A DNA stretch of 64,000 nucleotides from positions 1 through 64,000 of the forward strand of contig NZ_SMAA01000001.1 in assembly GCF_004341685.1 (NCBI RefSeq), given 5' to 3'. Below, piece after piece: positions 17,888 through 26,973 of the stretch. Below the pieces are notes generated by a model that searched no databases, was not told the DNA's origin, and worked only from the letters and a program-made list of their open reading frames with translations. Made by a program: the position numbers and the translations under genes. Position 1 is the stretch's first letter; each line of letters begins with the position of its first letter. The stretch comes from Pectinatus cerevisiiphilus. Its GTDB lineage: Bacteria > Bacillota > Negativicutes > Selenomonadales > Selenomonadaceae.

Positions 17888-18974
17888 AGCATACCTCCGG
17901 ATACCCTATATTTTTTTTGCTTTCCTTATCAAATACATGCATTCTGGCACTATCCAACGTGAAATATATATTAGTGCCCGGTTTTAAAGCCGTATTAGTC
18001 CCGCTTGCCACTACTTCATGTCCTTCCAAGTCAAAATATATTCCACAATGGCTGCCATATTCTTCAACGTATTTGACTACGCCGACAAAACTATTTTTGC
18101 GTTTTTCATTTTGTAAAAAAATATGCTCCGGCCTAATACCCAAATAAAATTCCCGACAATTCCTTTTGCCAATGTAAGCACTCCAAAATTCAGGTAATTT
18201 TACGGACTGTTTACCTATTTTCAAAAAATGGTCTGCATAGGCCGCTGCAAAAATATTCATTCCCGGTGAACCGATAAATTTAGCCGTAAAAATATTTGCC
18301 GGTTTATTATAAACATTGCTAGGTGTATCTATTACCTGTAACCGCCCTTTATCCAATATTGCCACCCGATCACCGATTGTCATCGCTTCTACCTGATCAT
18401 GCGTAACATAGATAAAGGTCTGCTTATATGTCTGATGAATCTTTACAAGCTCTTTTCTAGCATGTACCCTAAGCTGCGCATCAAGATTCGACAACGGTTC
18501 ATCAAGTAAAAGTAATTCGCTGCGTTTCACTACAGCCCGCGCCAAAGCGACTCTCTGTCTTTGCCCACCTGATAAATCCTTTGGTTTCCTATTCTCCAAG
18601 CCGCCCAGTTCCAGCATTTCTACTGCTGCCTTAAGCCTGCTGCTGATTTCTGCTTTTGCTATGTTCTGCACTTTTAATCCGTAAATTATATTATCCGCAA
18701 CTGTCATATGCGGATAAAGGGCATAATTTTGGAAAACCATACTTATATTGCGTTTACCGCTGCTTATATCATTGACACGTTTGCCATTCATATATAAATT
18801 ACCCGAAGTAATATCTTCCAGCCCTGCTATCATTCGCAGTGTGGTAGATTTACCACAGCCAGATGCACCCAAAAGGATCAAACGTTCACCACTTTTTATC
18901 GTAAAATTCAAATTATCTATTATAAGATTTTTACCATACTTTTTGCATACATTTTCAAACACGATTTCTTTCAA
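17856..18974 (-). CDS. Carbohydrate ABC transporter ATPase (UgpC/MalK/MsmK type)
   Basis: 372 residues: Walker A GASGCGKST, signature LSGGQRQR, Walker B LLLLDEP, switch VTHDQVEAM, then a C-terminal regulatory TOBE/OB domain containing FYLGIRPEHI, as in MalK/UgpC. It hydrolyses ATP for the two permeases encoded upstream. The start is a TTG 8 bases after AAAGGAT; no ATG fits the frame. It overlaps the next gene. Such ATPases are sometimes shared between sugar importers. Confidence 0.9.
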   Translation of the reverse strand: MKEIVFENVCKKYGKNLIIDNLNFTIKSGERLILLGASGCGKSTTLRMIAGLEDITSGNLYMNGKRVNDISSGKRNISMVFQNYALYPHMTVADNIIYGLKVQNIAKAEISSRLKAAVEMLELGGLENRKPKDLSGGQRQRVALARAVVKRSELLLLDEPLSNLDAQLRVHARKELVKIHQTYKQTFIYVTHDQVEAMTIGDRVAILDKGRLQVIDTPSNVYNKPANIFTAKFIGSPGMNIFAAAYADHFLKIGKQSVKLPEFWSAYIGKRNCREFYLGIRPEHIFLQNEKRKNSFVGVVKYVEEYGSHCGIYFDLEGHEVVASGTNTALKPGTNIYFTLDSARMHVFDKESKKNIGYPEVCYDNVYQYQSV

Positions 18975-18993
18975 CGCATACCATCCTTTCCTA

Positions 18994-19815
18994 TCAGCCT
19001 TTTACCCCTGAAGAAGTGAACGTATTAATAATGTATTTCTGGAAAATCAAATACAACCCCAACGGAATAATCATTGTGACAACTGATACCGCCATAGCCA
19101 GACAAAAATCTGTTCCGCCTTCAGAGCTGACAAACAATTGCAGGGCAAGCGGCAAGGTATAATTTGTCGTATCCTTTAAGATCAGCACTGGCCATACATA
19201 CTCATTCCACGAATTTATAAAAAACATTATGCCGGTAGAAATCACTGCCGGCTTGACCAGTGGCAGCACTATATTGGCCATTATTTGAAAATTCCCCGCC
19301 GCTTCCAAGCGCGCCGCTTCTATTAAAGGCATTGGTATACTTCGCATCGCCTGGCGAATGAGGAATATACCGGTAGCATCGCTTAACTGTGGTAAAATGA
19401 CACCCATTATATTATTTCTTAAACCAATTTGGGAAATAATAAGATAATTAGGTATCATCGTCATCGTAAACGGAATAAAGATGGTACTTATCAATATAAA
19501 ATACAGCAAATTTTTCCCTTTAAAATCAAAATAAACAAAGGCATATGCAGCCATAACACTTGTTATTACCTTAAAAATGGTCACTGTTGCCGCTACTACA
19601 AGAGTATTAAATGTTATCTTATTCAGCGGCAGTTCTTGAAATATACGCAAATAATTACTTAGCGTCGGCTTATCTGGTATAATTCCCAAAACATTACTAT
19701 AAGCCTCACTGAGTTCCTTAAAGGATGTAGAGACAGCAAAAACGATAGGCATTAATGAAATAAAAAGCGCTAAAATAAGTAATATATGCCATTTTAAATT
19801 ACTTTCAATTCTCAT
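18994..19815 (-). CDS. Carbohydrate ABC transporter permease (UgpE/MalG type)
   Basis: 273 residues with six predicted membrane helices and the EAA loop EAARLEAAGNFQIMANIVLP. It belongs to the binding-protein-dependent permease family that pairs with an UgpA/MalF partner. It overlaps the end of the partner gene by 11 bp and lies 19 bp before the ATPase gene. It forms half of the membrane channel of the Ugp-like importer. Confidence 0.9.
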   Translation of the reverse strand: MRIESNLKWHILLILALFISLMPIVFAVSTSFKELSEAYSNVLGIIPDKPTLSNYLRIFQELPLNKITFNTLVVAATVTIFKVITSVMAAYAFVYFDFKGKNLLYFILISTIFIPFTMTMIPNYLIISQIGLRNNIMGVILPQLSDATGIFLIRQAMRSIPMPLIEAARLEAAGNFQIMANIVLPLVKPAVISTGIMFFINSWNEYVWPVLILKDTTNYTLPLALQLFVSSEGGTDFCLAMAVSVVTMIIPLGLYLIFQKYIINTFTSSGVKG

Positions 19816-20698
19816 AATATATACCTTTTTCTACATACCTAAATTCAATAACCAGCAACACGATAAATAAAACCATCGCTACAATAGACATGGCAGAAGC
19901 ATATCCCGTATGATAGAATACAAATCCTTCCTGATAGATGTTATAGATAATATTGGAACTTGCATTATCCGGGCCGCCCTGTGTAACCACCTTCACAGGT
20001 GTAAACACATATTGCAGTCCCTGTACAATCGTCATTATAAAAATATATACTCCCGTAGCACTGCTCATTGGCAATACTATATCAAAAAATATCTTATACA
20101 AGGGCACGTTATCTATTTTGGCAGCTTCTATTATTTCCTGGGGGACCCCTGATACACCGCCAAAAATAACAATGAAATTATATCCAAAAATTTTCCATGT
20201 AGTTATTATACTTAATACCACTATAACCAAACCTTGTGTCTTGCTCCAAATTGGTATATTTATCCCCAAAAATTCAGCCAGTATAGCTGCCGGTCCCGAT
20301 ACCGGATTCAATACCCATAGATACAAGATTGAACCGACAACCAGAGAAATAACACTTGGTAAAAAAAATGCCCCCTTATAAAAGCCTCGCCCCCTTTTTA
20401 TGACAAATGATAAAACAAATGCCAAAACATATGGCGCGACACAATTGAGTACAAGCAAAATCAATATATATTCCACCGTATTTTTTATTACCAACGGCAT
20501 CAATGGATCTGCAAAGAGAGCCTTATAATTGGCCAGACCGATAAACTCCTTCACCGGCTTTATCATATTCCAGTCAAAAAAGCTCAAATATACTGTGTAA
20601 AAAAATGGATAAAACATAAATATGGCAAATACCAAAAGTGCTGGTAATATAAGCCCATACGCTATCCATACATCTTTGTTGCCAAATTTTTTCTTCAT
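19805..20698 (-). CDS. Carbohydrate ABC transporter permease (UgpA/MalF type)
   Basis: 297 residues with six membrane helices and the EAA loop EAAKIDNVPLYKIFFDIVLP. The start chosen is the ATG at 20698 (MKKKFG); a GTG three codons upstream is also in frame, but the weak AAAGAG site then sits too close. It is separated from the binding-protein gene by a 131-bp gap holding a hairpin, which may lower its expression relative to the binding protein. Confidence 0.9.
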   Translation of the reverse strand: MKKKFGNKDVWIAYGLILPALLVFAIFMFYPFFYTVYLSFFDWNMIKPVKEFIGLANYKALFADPLMPLVIKNTVEYILILLVLNCVAPYVLAFVLSFVIKRGRGFYKGAFFLPSVISLVVGSILYLWVLNPVSGPAAILAEFLGINIPIWSKTQGLVIVVLSIITTWKIFGYNFIVIFGGVSGVPQEIIEAAKIDNVPLYKIFFDIVLPMSSATGVYIFIMTIVQGLQYVFTPVKVVTQGGPDNASSNIIYNIYQEGFVFYHTGYASAMSIVAMVLFIVLLVIEFRYVEKGIYYEN

Positions 20699-20766
20699 AC
20701 TGCACACTCTTTTATAATATATAAGTTTTATTATTATTTTTTATCAACATCATCCACATGTAATAA

Positions 20767-20813
20767 AAAACGATGGCTTTAGAGAATGTTTTTTCTCCAA
20801 GCCATATCGTTTT
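20767..20813 (-). terminator. Intercistronic hairpin/attenuator between binding protein and permeases
   Basis: AAAACGAT and GGCTT (20767-20779) pair with AAGCC and ATCGTTTT (799-803 and 806-813 of the 20 kb block), with GAGAA/TTCTC inside. On the minus strand it ends in a T6 run. Partial termination here would give more binding protein than permease. Confidence 0.7.
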
Positions 20814-20829
20814 CCATACAATCGCCTAA

Positions 20830-22131
20830 TTATTTAAGCAATGCATTAATTTGATTTTGTGTCTGCGTTAAAGCATCATGTGCTGAAACATCGCCACTGA
20901 GGATCTTATCCCGAGCATCGAGCAGCATCTGTTCAGCCTGAAGCCCCGCGTCACCGGGGAAAGAAGCCCACGGCACTACACTATCCATTTGGGAAGTCGC
21001 AGCCTTCATCATTTGATTTTCTTCCAAAAAGCTCTTGAGTCCATTTTCTGCATCAGCTACATCCTTACGTGGTGGCACATAGCCGGTCCCCTTAGTCCAC
21101 GCAGCCATAGATTCGACACTATAAAGATATTTCAAAAATTCCCATGCAGCTTTTTGCTGCTTTTCATCTTGGGCAGTTATAGCCAGGAAGCAACCGCCTG
21201 CCGGTAATCTTTTCGGTTTACCCGCCCATGCCGGTGAACTGATCGCCGCGACATCAAACTTAGCTCCTTTTTGTACATTTGCCCTCTGCGCAATCGTTGT
21301 ATAAAGCATGCCTACATCACCGTTTACAAAAGACTGCACGCCTTGATCCCAAGAAATATGCAATGCGGATTTTGTCTTTGTGACCATATCGGCATATGCC
21401 TGATATGCTTTGATCCCATCTTCAGAAGCAAAACTAGCCTTACCATCGCTTATCATTCTGGCGCCATTGCTTTCTAGCAAAGCCTGCTGCGCCCAATTAT
21501 CAGCCGGTTCCTGCATATAAAACCCATACTTGCCTGTCTTTTCTTTTATCGTATCAGAAAACTTTATCAAGTCTTCCCATGTTTTAGGCCCATTTTCATC
21601 AAGCCCGGCTTGCCGCAGCAAGTCTTTATTAATATATAGTACCGGCGTACTCAGGGAATACGGTATACCAACCTGTTCGCCCTTATTGTTCTTCGCCAAA
21701 TCCATAACATTGGGCAAAAAATTATCCTGTAGAAAAGCTTTATCCTGCGGAAAATAATCGTCAACGACTTTCTGTGGCGGCACATAACTGAAATTATTAG
21801 AAAAATAGTCCAAAAAAGCCCATCCTACCTGCACCACGGCAGGTGATTTACCTGCAGCCGCTTCAGCCTGTAAGTTTTGCATAAGTCCTTTATACATATC
21901 TGGATTATAGCGGGCCACAACTTCCACATCTTTGCTCTGCGCATTAAAATTATCAACAAGTTCCTGTACAGTTTTCCCACCTTGGGTTTCCGCATTGACA
22001 TGCCAGTATTCTATTTTTACTTTTTCTCCTTGCCCAGCCTGCTCATTTCCCGTATCGCTTTTACCGCACCCTGTTAGCAGCACTGCACTCATAAGACCGA
22101 CAGCCACTGCTTTCAGAATATTTTTTTTCAT
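20830..22131 (-). CDS. Extracellular solute-binding lipoprotein, UgpB-like (family 1)
   Basis: 433 residues. A lipoprotein signal peptide ends at LLTGC. The body is a type 1 carbohydrate-binding protein: EYWHV near the start, VLYINKDLLRQAGLDENGPKTWEDL, and W/G-rich late segments (VPWASFPGD). The closest recognisable relatives are sn-glycerol-3-phosphate or glycerophosphodiester binding proteins (UgpB), but sugar binders of the same fold cannot be excluded. GGGGGT precedes the ATG. It is first in the operon, behind direct repeats that look like a Pho box, which favours a phosphorylated substrate. Confidence 0.82.
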   Translation of the reverse strand: MKKNILKAVAVGLMSAVLLTGCGKSDTGNEQAGQGEKVKIEYWHVNAETQGGKTVQELVDNFNAQSKDVEVVARYNPDMYKGLMQNLQAEAAAGKSPAVVQVGWAFLDYFSNNFSYVPPQKVVDDYFPQDKAFLQDNFLPNVMDLAKNNKGEQVGIPYSLSTPVLYINKDLLRQAGLDENGPKTWEDLIKFSDTIKEKTGKYGFYMQEPADNWAQQALLESNGARMISDGKASFASEDGIKAYQAYADMVTKTKSALHISWDQGVQSFVNGDVGMLYTTIAQRANVQKGAKFDVAAISSPAWAGKPKRLPAGGCFLAITAQDEKQQKAAWEFLKYLYSVESMAAWTKGTGYVPPRKDVADAENGLKSFLEENQMMKAATSQMDSVVPWASFPGDAGLQAEQMLLDARDKILSGDVSAHDALTQTQNQINALLK

Positions 22132-22194
22132 ATATTTTTTACCCCCTTATTGTTGAGTGAAGTATAACATTAAACTAAATTATTATAGTTATCT

Positions 22195-22214
22195 TTATGT
22201 AAACCTTATGTAAA
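22195..22214 (-). promoter_or_regulatory. Pho-box-like direct repeat upstream of the Ugp-like operon
   Basis: On the minus strand TTTACA-N5-TTTACA is repeated with an 11-bp period (plus strand TTATGTAAA at 22195-22203 and 22206-22214). A TATAAT follows 10 bp downstream and no -35 hexamer is visible. This is the layout of PhoP/PhoB-activated promoters (TTxACA repeats every 11 bp, 10 bp before the -10). It suggests induction at low phosphate. Confidence 0.55.
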
Positions 22215-22219
22215 AATAG

Positions 22220-22269
22220 AAAATGCTCCGTAGCAGAATTTATTTTCAAATTCTACCACGGAGCATTTT
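22220..22269 (-). terminator. Terminator after the nitroreductase gene at 22.3 kb
   Basis: AAAATGCTCCG (22220-22230) pairs with 22259-22269, with more pairing inside (AGAATTT/AAATTCT), followed on the minus strand by a T-rich run. It separates the nitroreductase gene from the ABC operon promoter, which begins only a few bases away. Confidence 0.8.
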
Positions 22270-22306
22270 CTTCAATATTTATAAGCTAAAAGACTTTATA
22301 CAATTT

Positions 22307-22978
22307 TTAATCTATCCACTTTACAACATCTTCTATTTTTCTGCGTGTCTTGGCACGAGGAGTTTCTGCCCGATAACCAAATCCCGCCATTACAGAGACA
22401 CCAAAATGCGCTGCATCCATAACACCTTCGTCAGCCAATATCTTATTCACCTTGTCTTGCACAAACCCTTCAATAGGACAGGAATCTATTCCTAACATTG
22501 CCGCTGTAGTAAGCATATTAGCCAATGCTATATAGGTCTGCTTGGAAGCCCAATCAAAAATAGCCCTATCGCTTTCAAGCAAGTTAAAATCTTTCTTCTG
22601 AAAATTTTCAAAAGCTGCTTTGTAATGTTCAATTATATCCGATGGCAGTTTTTGCACATCTTTCATTATTTTTTCTATATATGATGCTGTATAAATCGTA
22701 TCAATCTTTTTTCTCGCCAATATAATGACAAAATGGCTCGCACCTTTAAGGCTGTTCTGCGCACCCCATGCCGAATCCCATAATTTTTTCTTCAAAGCTG
22801 AATTTCTTATCACAAGAAATTCCCATGGTTCAAAACCAAATGAACTAGGTGACAATCTGCCTGCTTCTAAAATAACCTTAAATTCTTCTTCAGAAATCTT
22901 CTTATTGGCATCAAAATGCTTACATGCATAGCGAAAATTAAATGCATCTAAGATAGGTTGTCTGTCTACAAATTTCAT
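22307..22978 (-). CDS. Nitroreductase-family NAD(P)H:FMN oxidoreductase (NfsB-like)
   Basis: 223 residues. It has the FMN-binding start FRYACKHFD, SPSSFGFEPWEFLVI, an interdomain segment with GIDSCPIEGF, and the C-terminal GFGYRAETPRAKTRR, all typical of the NfsB/oxygen-insensitive nitroreductase group. The family reduces quinones, nitro compounds or other electron-poor substrates with bound FMN; the physiological substrate is unknown. The SD is weak (AAAGAAG). It is probably monocistronic and starts the redox-related stretch. Confidence 0.88.
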   Translation of the reverse strand: MKFVDRQPILDAFNFRYACKHFDANKKISEEEFKVILEAGRLSPSSFGFEPWEFLVIRNSALKKKLWDSAWGAQNSLKGASHFVIILARKKIDTIYTASYIEKIMKDVQKLPSDIIEHYKAAFENFQKKDFNLLESDRAIFDWASKQTYIALANMLTTAAMLGIDSCPIEGFVQDKVNKILADEGVMDAAHFGVSVMAGFGYRAETPRAKTRRKIEDVVKWID

Positions 22979-23135
22979 CTAATATTCTTCTTTCAACCAT
23001 TATCAGGTTTTGTATTTTCATTATTTAATAATATATTATAACAAATATATTTATTTAATTATAGTACGCACATTTTTGTACCTGTATAGAATTCAGATAA
23101 ACAGTATAAAAATCATATCGAAAATTATCAATATA

Positions 23136-23516
23136 CTATCTAGTATGATGAGATCTGCTACATCTTCTTTTGCCAATAGAAAAAAATCGATAAACAAACA
23201 GTTCTTTCAATTTATTAAGTATCCCATGACGACCATGAACCCGCATTTTTCTCTTCCTATGCAAACTTTTACCGCCTGTCCTTTGCCTATTATTCACATA
23301 CACATTATCCGGTAGTAATCTATCCTTGCTTGGCACATTACTGCCATCAACTGCTGCAATAGCATTAAAGGGGCAAATAGCTGCGCATTCACCACAGCCA
23401 ATACATATCGTCAGGTCAATTGCATAAATGTTGCCAGATTTTTTAATCGCTTGTACCGGGCATCTCCGGCAGCATTTTCCACAAGCATGGCATGTTTCTG
23501 TTATTTTATATGACAT
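23136..23516 (-). CDS. 2[4Fe-4S] ferredoxin with a basic C-terminal extension
   Basis: 126 residues. The first ~57 form a bacterial dicluster ferredoxin: Cys9, Cys12, Cys15 and Cys19, then Cys38, Cys41, Cys44 and Cys48, each set as CxxCxxCxxxC(P). The remaining ~65 residues are rich in Arg, Lys and His (for example KSLHRKRKMRVHGRHG) and have no domain I recognise. Normal ferredoxins of this type end near residue 60. The tail could be genuine, for partner or nucleic-acid binding, or read-through after a lost stop. It is divergent from the MarR gene and shares its operator region. Confidence 0.8.
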   Translation of the reverse strand: MSYKITETCHACGKCCRRCPVQAIKKSGNIYAIDLTICIGCGECAAICPFNAIAAVDGSNVPSKDRLLPDNVYVNNRQRTGGKSLHRKRKMRVHGRHGILNKLKELFVYRFFSIGKRRCSRSHHTR

Positions 23517-23568
23517 AACCGTTATCTCCTTTTACTTAAACTCCAAAATATAGCATAGTGTATTATAA

Positions 23569-23700
23569 GTTAGGTTCCTAACTATTATCTAAATCTTAGC
23601 ACCACTATTTAAGTAAGTCAACAATATTATTTAGGTTCCTAATGTTTTTGTTGATTTACATAAATATTTTTGTTATACTAAAAACATATTAGGTTCCTAA
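23569..23700. promoter_or_regulatory. Three MarR-type operators and divergent promoters (ferredoxin/marR)
   Basis: TTAGGTTCCTAA occurs three times: 23570-23581 (extended to GTTAGGTTCCTAAC at 23569-23582), 23631-23642 and 23689-23700. A promoter for the MarR gene, TTGATT (23651-23656), 17 bp, TATACT (23674-23679), sits exactly between copies 2 and 3. On the minus strand TTGACT-N17-TAAGAT lies just upstream of copy 1 for the ferredoxin. The MarR product is the natural ligand of these sites; this arrangement predicts coupled autorepression and repression of the ferredoxin. Confidence 0.65.
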
Positions 23701-23750
23701 TTGTTTCATCAATATATAGAAAATACACTCTATCCGTGGAGGTTAGCAAT

Positions 23751-24257
23751 ATGGAAAACAAAGCATACACATTATTAACTGCCTTACATCGATTGGGAAG
23801 ACAGTTGCACAGAGCTTATCACCACCATGGGCACAATAATAATCATTACCGCGAACAATCACATCTACTTTTCCTCATTGCTGCTAATAATGGTATAATA
23901 CAACGTGATTTAGCTGAAAAAATGGATGTACGCCCATCATCGATGACAGAAATGCTGATAAAATTTGAACATGCCGGTTTAATAAAACGCTGCCAAGATG
24001 AAAAAGACCAGAGGATTATGCATATATTTCTCACAATAAACGGTTGGGCTTCCGTCAAACAATCACAAAATGATGATGAGATATTAGCTTCTTCTTTACT
24101 ACATGGCCTTACAGAAAACGATATCGGCACTATGCTGCATCTTACTGAGAAACTTTCTGCACACTTAAATACAATTGAAAAGATTGCACCAGAAAACGCC
24201 CATCACCCACATATACGCAGAGCAAATTGTATCAACCAACCATCCCATCATAAATGA
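23751..24257 (+). CDS. MarR-family transcriptional regulator, histidine-rich
   Basis: 168 residues from the ATG at 23751, which has GTGGAGG upstream (that GTG is in frame but is part of the SD). The winged helix contains IIQRDLAEKMDVRPSSMTEMLIKFE and the wing KDQRIMHIFLT. The N-terminal helix is unusually His-rich (His20, 24, 25, 26, 28, 32, 38) and the C-terminus ends HHPHIRR...PSHHK, suggesting metal or haem sensing, which is inference. The divergent ferredoxin and the downstream Fur gene suggest a redox or metal response. Confidence 0.85.
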   Translation: MENKAYTLLTALHRLGRQLHRAYHHHGHNNNHYREQSHLLFLIAANNGIIQRDLAEKMDVRPSSMTEMLIKFEHAGLIKRCQDEKDQRIMHIFLTINGWASVKQSQNDDEILASSLLHGLTENDIGTMLHLTEKLSAHLNTIEKIAPENAHHPHIRRANCINQPSHHK

Positions 24258-24304
24258 TTGCTCCATTACGAATTCACACCTTATGTTAAAGAAATGGATA
24301 TACT

Positions 24305-24799
24305 ATGATAAAAAATATTTTTAAAAATATTTCCCAAACCTTTATAAAAAATGGTCATCGGCTAACAAACCAAAGACGCATTGTCATAGAAGTAATTTTA
24401 AACCATAAAACTGACCATATGACGGTTGAGGACATTTATGAAAGCACCAAGACAATCTCACCAAATATTTCGCTTTCTACTGTATATAGAATCGTAGATT
24501 TTTTAAAACAAAACAATATCATACATAAATTACAAGTTGACGACGACCATTACTTTTATGAATTAATTAATACTGAAGGTTCAGCCATACATCCCCATTT
24601 TATATGTAAAAAATGCGGGAAAACCATTGATATTTTAAATGAAGATATATTAAATCATGCTGCCGCATGCCAAAAAAATATAACTTCTACCTATGATTTT
24701 AAAATAGTATCTTCAACCATACTTTATTACGGAATATGCTCTAACTGCCTTGAAAAATTAAAACCAAACGCCTTACCCAAAAAAAATAAGAAAAAATAA
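24305..24799 (+). CDS. Fur-family metal/peroxide regulator
   Basis: 164 residues. N-terminal winged helix (RLTNQRRIVIEVIL, then ISLSTVYRIVDFL), followed by the dimerisation domain with HPHF (His96, His98) and two structural-zinc motifs CKKCGK (Cys101, Cys104) and CSNC (Cys145, Cys148). This fits Fur, Zur or PerR; sequence alone does not decide which metal is sensed. It lies 47 bp after the MarR gene and may be cotranscribed. Iron storage (encapsulin) and peroxidase genes nearby make Fur or PerR the likeliest. The C-terminus is lysine-rich. Confidence 0.85.
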   Translation: MIKNIFKNISQTFIKNGHRLTNQRRIVIEVILNHKTDHMTVEDIYESTKTISPNISLSTVYRIVDFLKQNNIIHKLQVDDDHYFYELINTEGSAIHPHFICKKCGKTIDILNEDILNHAAACQKNITSTYDFKIVSSTILYYGICSNCLEKLKPNALPKKNKKK

Positions 24800-24860
24800 T
24801 GCTGAAATAAGCCTGAATTTTCGGTTACTCCAATATTGTAGGAAACTTATTTCAATACAT

Positions 24861-24947
24861 AAAAATGACTTCTGTCTGAAACGCCTCCATAAGTTAACCT
24901 TAAAAGCTAACTCATGAGGGCAATTCAAATTGACAGAAGTCATTTTT
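24861..24947. terminator. Two-tier hairpin between the Fur gene and the Cache chemoreceptor
   Basis: AAAAATGACTTCTGTC (24861-24876) pairs perfectly with 24932-24947. Inside, GCCTC/GAGGGC, CAT/ATG and AGTTA/TAACT pair in order. A and T runs on both sides allow termination from both convergent genes. Confidence 0.75.
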
Positions 24948-24972
24948 TATACAACATAGTGAACATTACTTG

Positions 24973-26757
24973 CTATACTTTAAACTTGCTGATAGCACCC
25001 TGTAAATCCTGTGCCATTTTTGCCAAAGTACGGCTGGAATCGGCAATTTCATTCATTGAAGCAGTTTGTTCTTCAGTGGCGGCGGAAACAGTCTCAGCTT
25101 CAGAAGCTACGCTGCGGCTCATACTATCCATCTTGCCGACAGCTGCCGATATATCTTCTGACCCTTTAGCCAAGCCGGTAACAATTTCCTCCATCTTTCC
25201 CGAACGTTCAGCAATTTGTTCTACCATACTGACAATATCATTAAAGGTATTACCAGCATTATCGACTACCTGCGTTCCTTCTTTTACCTGTCCAACACCT
25301 GACTGCATAGCACTAACGGCATTTTGCGTTTCATTTTGTATCGAACTTATCAGCTCAGCGATTTCACTGGCAGCTTTTTGGGACTGCTCTGCTAATTTGC
25401 GCACTTCTTCAGCAACAACAGCAAAACCTTTACCATGTTCCCCTGCCCTTGCTGCTTCAATAGCGGCATTCAAGGCCAAAAGATTAGTCTGTCCCGCAAT
25501 GTTGCCAATAGTGTCTACTATTGTACCTATTTTTTCTGATTGTTGACCCAGGCCGCTGATAACTTCAGCGGATTGACTGACGGAATGCTCGATATCTTTC
25601 ATCTTCGCAACGGCAGCCGACACTTCTTTACTTCCCTGGTCAGCAGTCTTACTAGCTGTTTGTATTTTTTGTCCTGACTCTTCAATAGCACTCATAAAAT
25701 TTTGCATGTGTGCAGAAAGGTCACTTGTGCGTTTACCGGCTCCATCCACAGCAGAAAATTGGTCATTGCATAAATTGGCCACATTCACCATAGAATTGGC
25801 CACCTGGTTACTTGCCGTGGCGGATTGCTCTGCACTTGAAGTCAACTCCTGCGCTGACGCAGACAGATATTCAGCCGACTCAGCAATTTTTACCAACAAG
25901 GCCTTTACATTTTCATGCAAGGATTGCAGGGCACGTCCCATGACGCCAATTTCATCTTTTCGGTCTAAAATTTTTCCTTTTAAAGATACACTAAAATCAC
26001 CTGTTGCCAAAACATTCATCTTTTCTGTAACAAATATTATAGGATCTGCTAATACTTTTCCCATGTATATAGCAATACCTATGAATACCAGCTGCAATAC
26101 AAGCATATAAAGGATAACCCGCACTATACTACTCCGTAAGGTTTCACTTTCAACAGTTTCCTTTTGTGCTACTTTATTATCTATGTAATCAACCCAGCCG
26201 CCTGTTCCCAAAACCCATTTATACGGTTCAAAAGCAATAGAATAGTTTCTCTTGGGTAATGGTGTAGTTTCATTGGGTTTTGCAAACATCAGGTCAGTAT
26301 AACCACCGCCAGGTTTACGCCCATTTTCTATTATTTCTTTTATATAATATTTGCCATTAGGATCAACTGAATTAATACGCGATTTACCTTCTATATCTCT
26401 GCCTTCAAGTGCAACGTTTACACCATCATATGTATCAATCCAAAAGTACCCTGCTCCATCATCATAGCGCATTTGGCGGACAAGATCCGCTGCCTGTGCC
26501 TTAGCCTGGTCTTCTGTCAACAATCCGGCTTGCTGCTTATTATATTGATCTTTAACCACACTCAAAGCAATCTCCGTCTGCACCTTTAATTCATTGTCTA
26601 CGTTTTCTGTAAGTGTACGACGATAATCAGCAATCTGGATTTCCTTATTTTCTACCATATTATAAATAAAAAAACCACCAACACAAATTACTGTTCCTAT
26701 TGAGACCATAACGATTGTCAATATTAATCTAACTTTAATGGAATGTAGATTTTTCAT
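24973..26757 (-). CDS. Methyl-accepting chemotaxis protein with a Cache sensor domain
   Basis: 594 residues: signal-anchor helix (about 11-31), a single Cache (sCache_2-type) extracytoplasmic domain recognisable by [18 protein letters not shown] and the later [14 protein letters not shown], a second membrane helix, HAMP and a cytoplasmic signalling domain with [20 protein letters not shown] at the tip. sCache_2 domains often bind small organic acids. The ATG at 26757 has AAAGAGG upstream; an in-frame start 14 codons earlier has none. It is transcribed alone. Confidence 0.92.
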   Translation of the reverse strand: MKNLHSIKVRLILTIVMVSIGTVICVGGFFIYNMVENKEIQIADYRRTLTENVDNELKVQTEIALSVVKDQYNKQQAGLLTEDQAKAQAADLVRQMRYDDGAGYFWIDTYDGVNVALEGRDIEGKSRINSVDPNGKYYIKEIIENGRKPGGGYTDLMFAKPNETTPLPKRNYSIAFEPYKWVLGTGGWVDYIDNKVAQKETVESETLRSSIVRVILYMLVLQLVFIGIAIYMGKVLADPIIFVTEKMNVLATGDFSVSLKGKILDRKDEIGVMGRALQSLHENVKALLVKIAESAEYLSASAQELTSSAEQSATASNQVANSMVNVANLCNDQFSAVDGAGKRTSDLSAHMQNFMSAIEESGQKIQTASKTADQGSKEVSAAVAKMKDIEHSVSQSAEVISGLGQQSEKIGTIVDTIGNIAGQTNLLALNAAIEAARAGEHGKGFAVVAEEVRKLAEQSQKAASEIAELISSIQNETQNAVSAMQSGVGQVKEGTQVVDNAGNTFNDIVSMVEQIAERSGKMEEIVTGLAKGSEDISAAVGKMDSMSRSVASEAETVSAATEEQTASMNEIADSSRTLAKMAQDLQGAISKFKV

Positions 26758-26886
26758 ATATTCACAGCCTCTTTCCTTGTATAAGTACTCCACAATCATT
26801 GTTATATTATATTATTCAATATAATCGGATTTTTTCCTTTATTATATTTTTGTAATCTACTATGCAATCGCAAAAAAAGCCCTGTA

Positions 26887-26934
26887 AAAAGTAATATATC
26901 AATAAAAACAGGTAAATTTAGATATATTACTTTT
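26887..26934 (-). terminator. Terminator after the glutathione peroxidase gene
   Basis: A 14-bp perfect stem (26887-26900 with 26921-26934) followed on the minus strand by T-rich sequence. An outer CTGT/ACAG pair extends it. Confidence 0.75.
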
Positions 26935-26973
26935 ATACAGCAGCATTTTCCATTAAAGCATTATCGCACTATA

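Noticed and set aside
24914-25546. 210-codon plus-strand frame inside the Cache chemoreceptor gene
   Set aside because: Antisense shadow of the signalling domain (Ser/Ala-rich, no SD).
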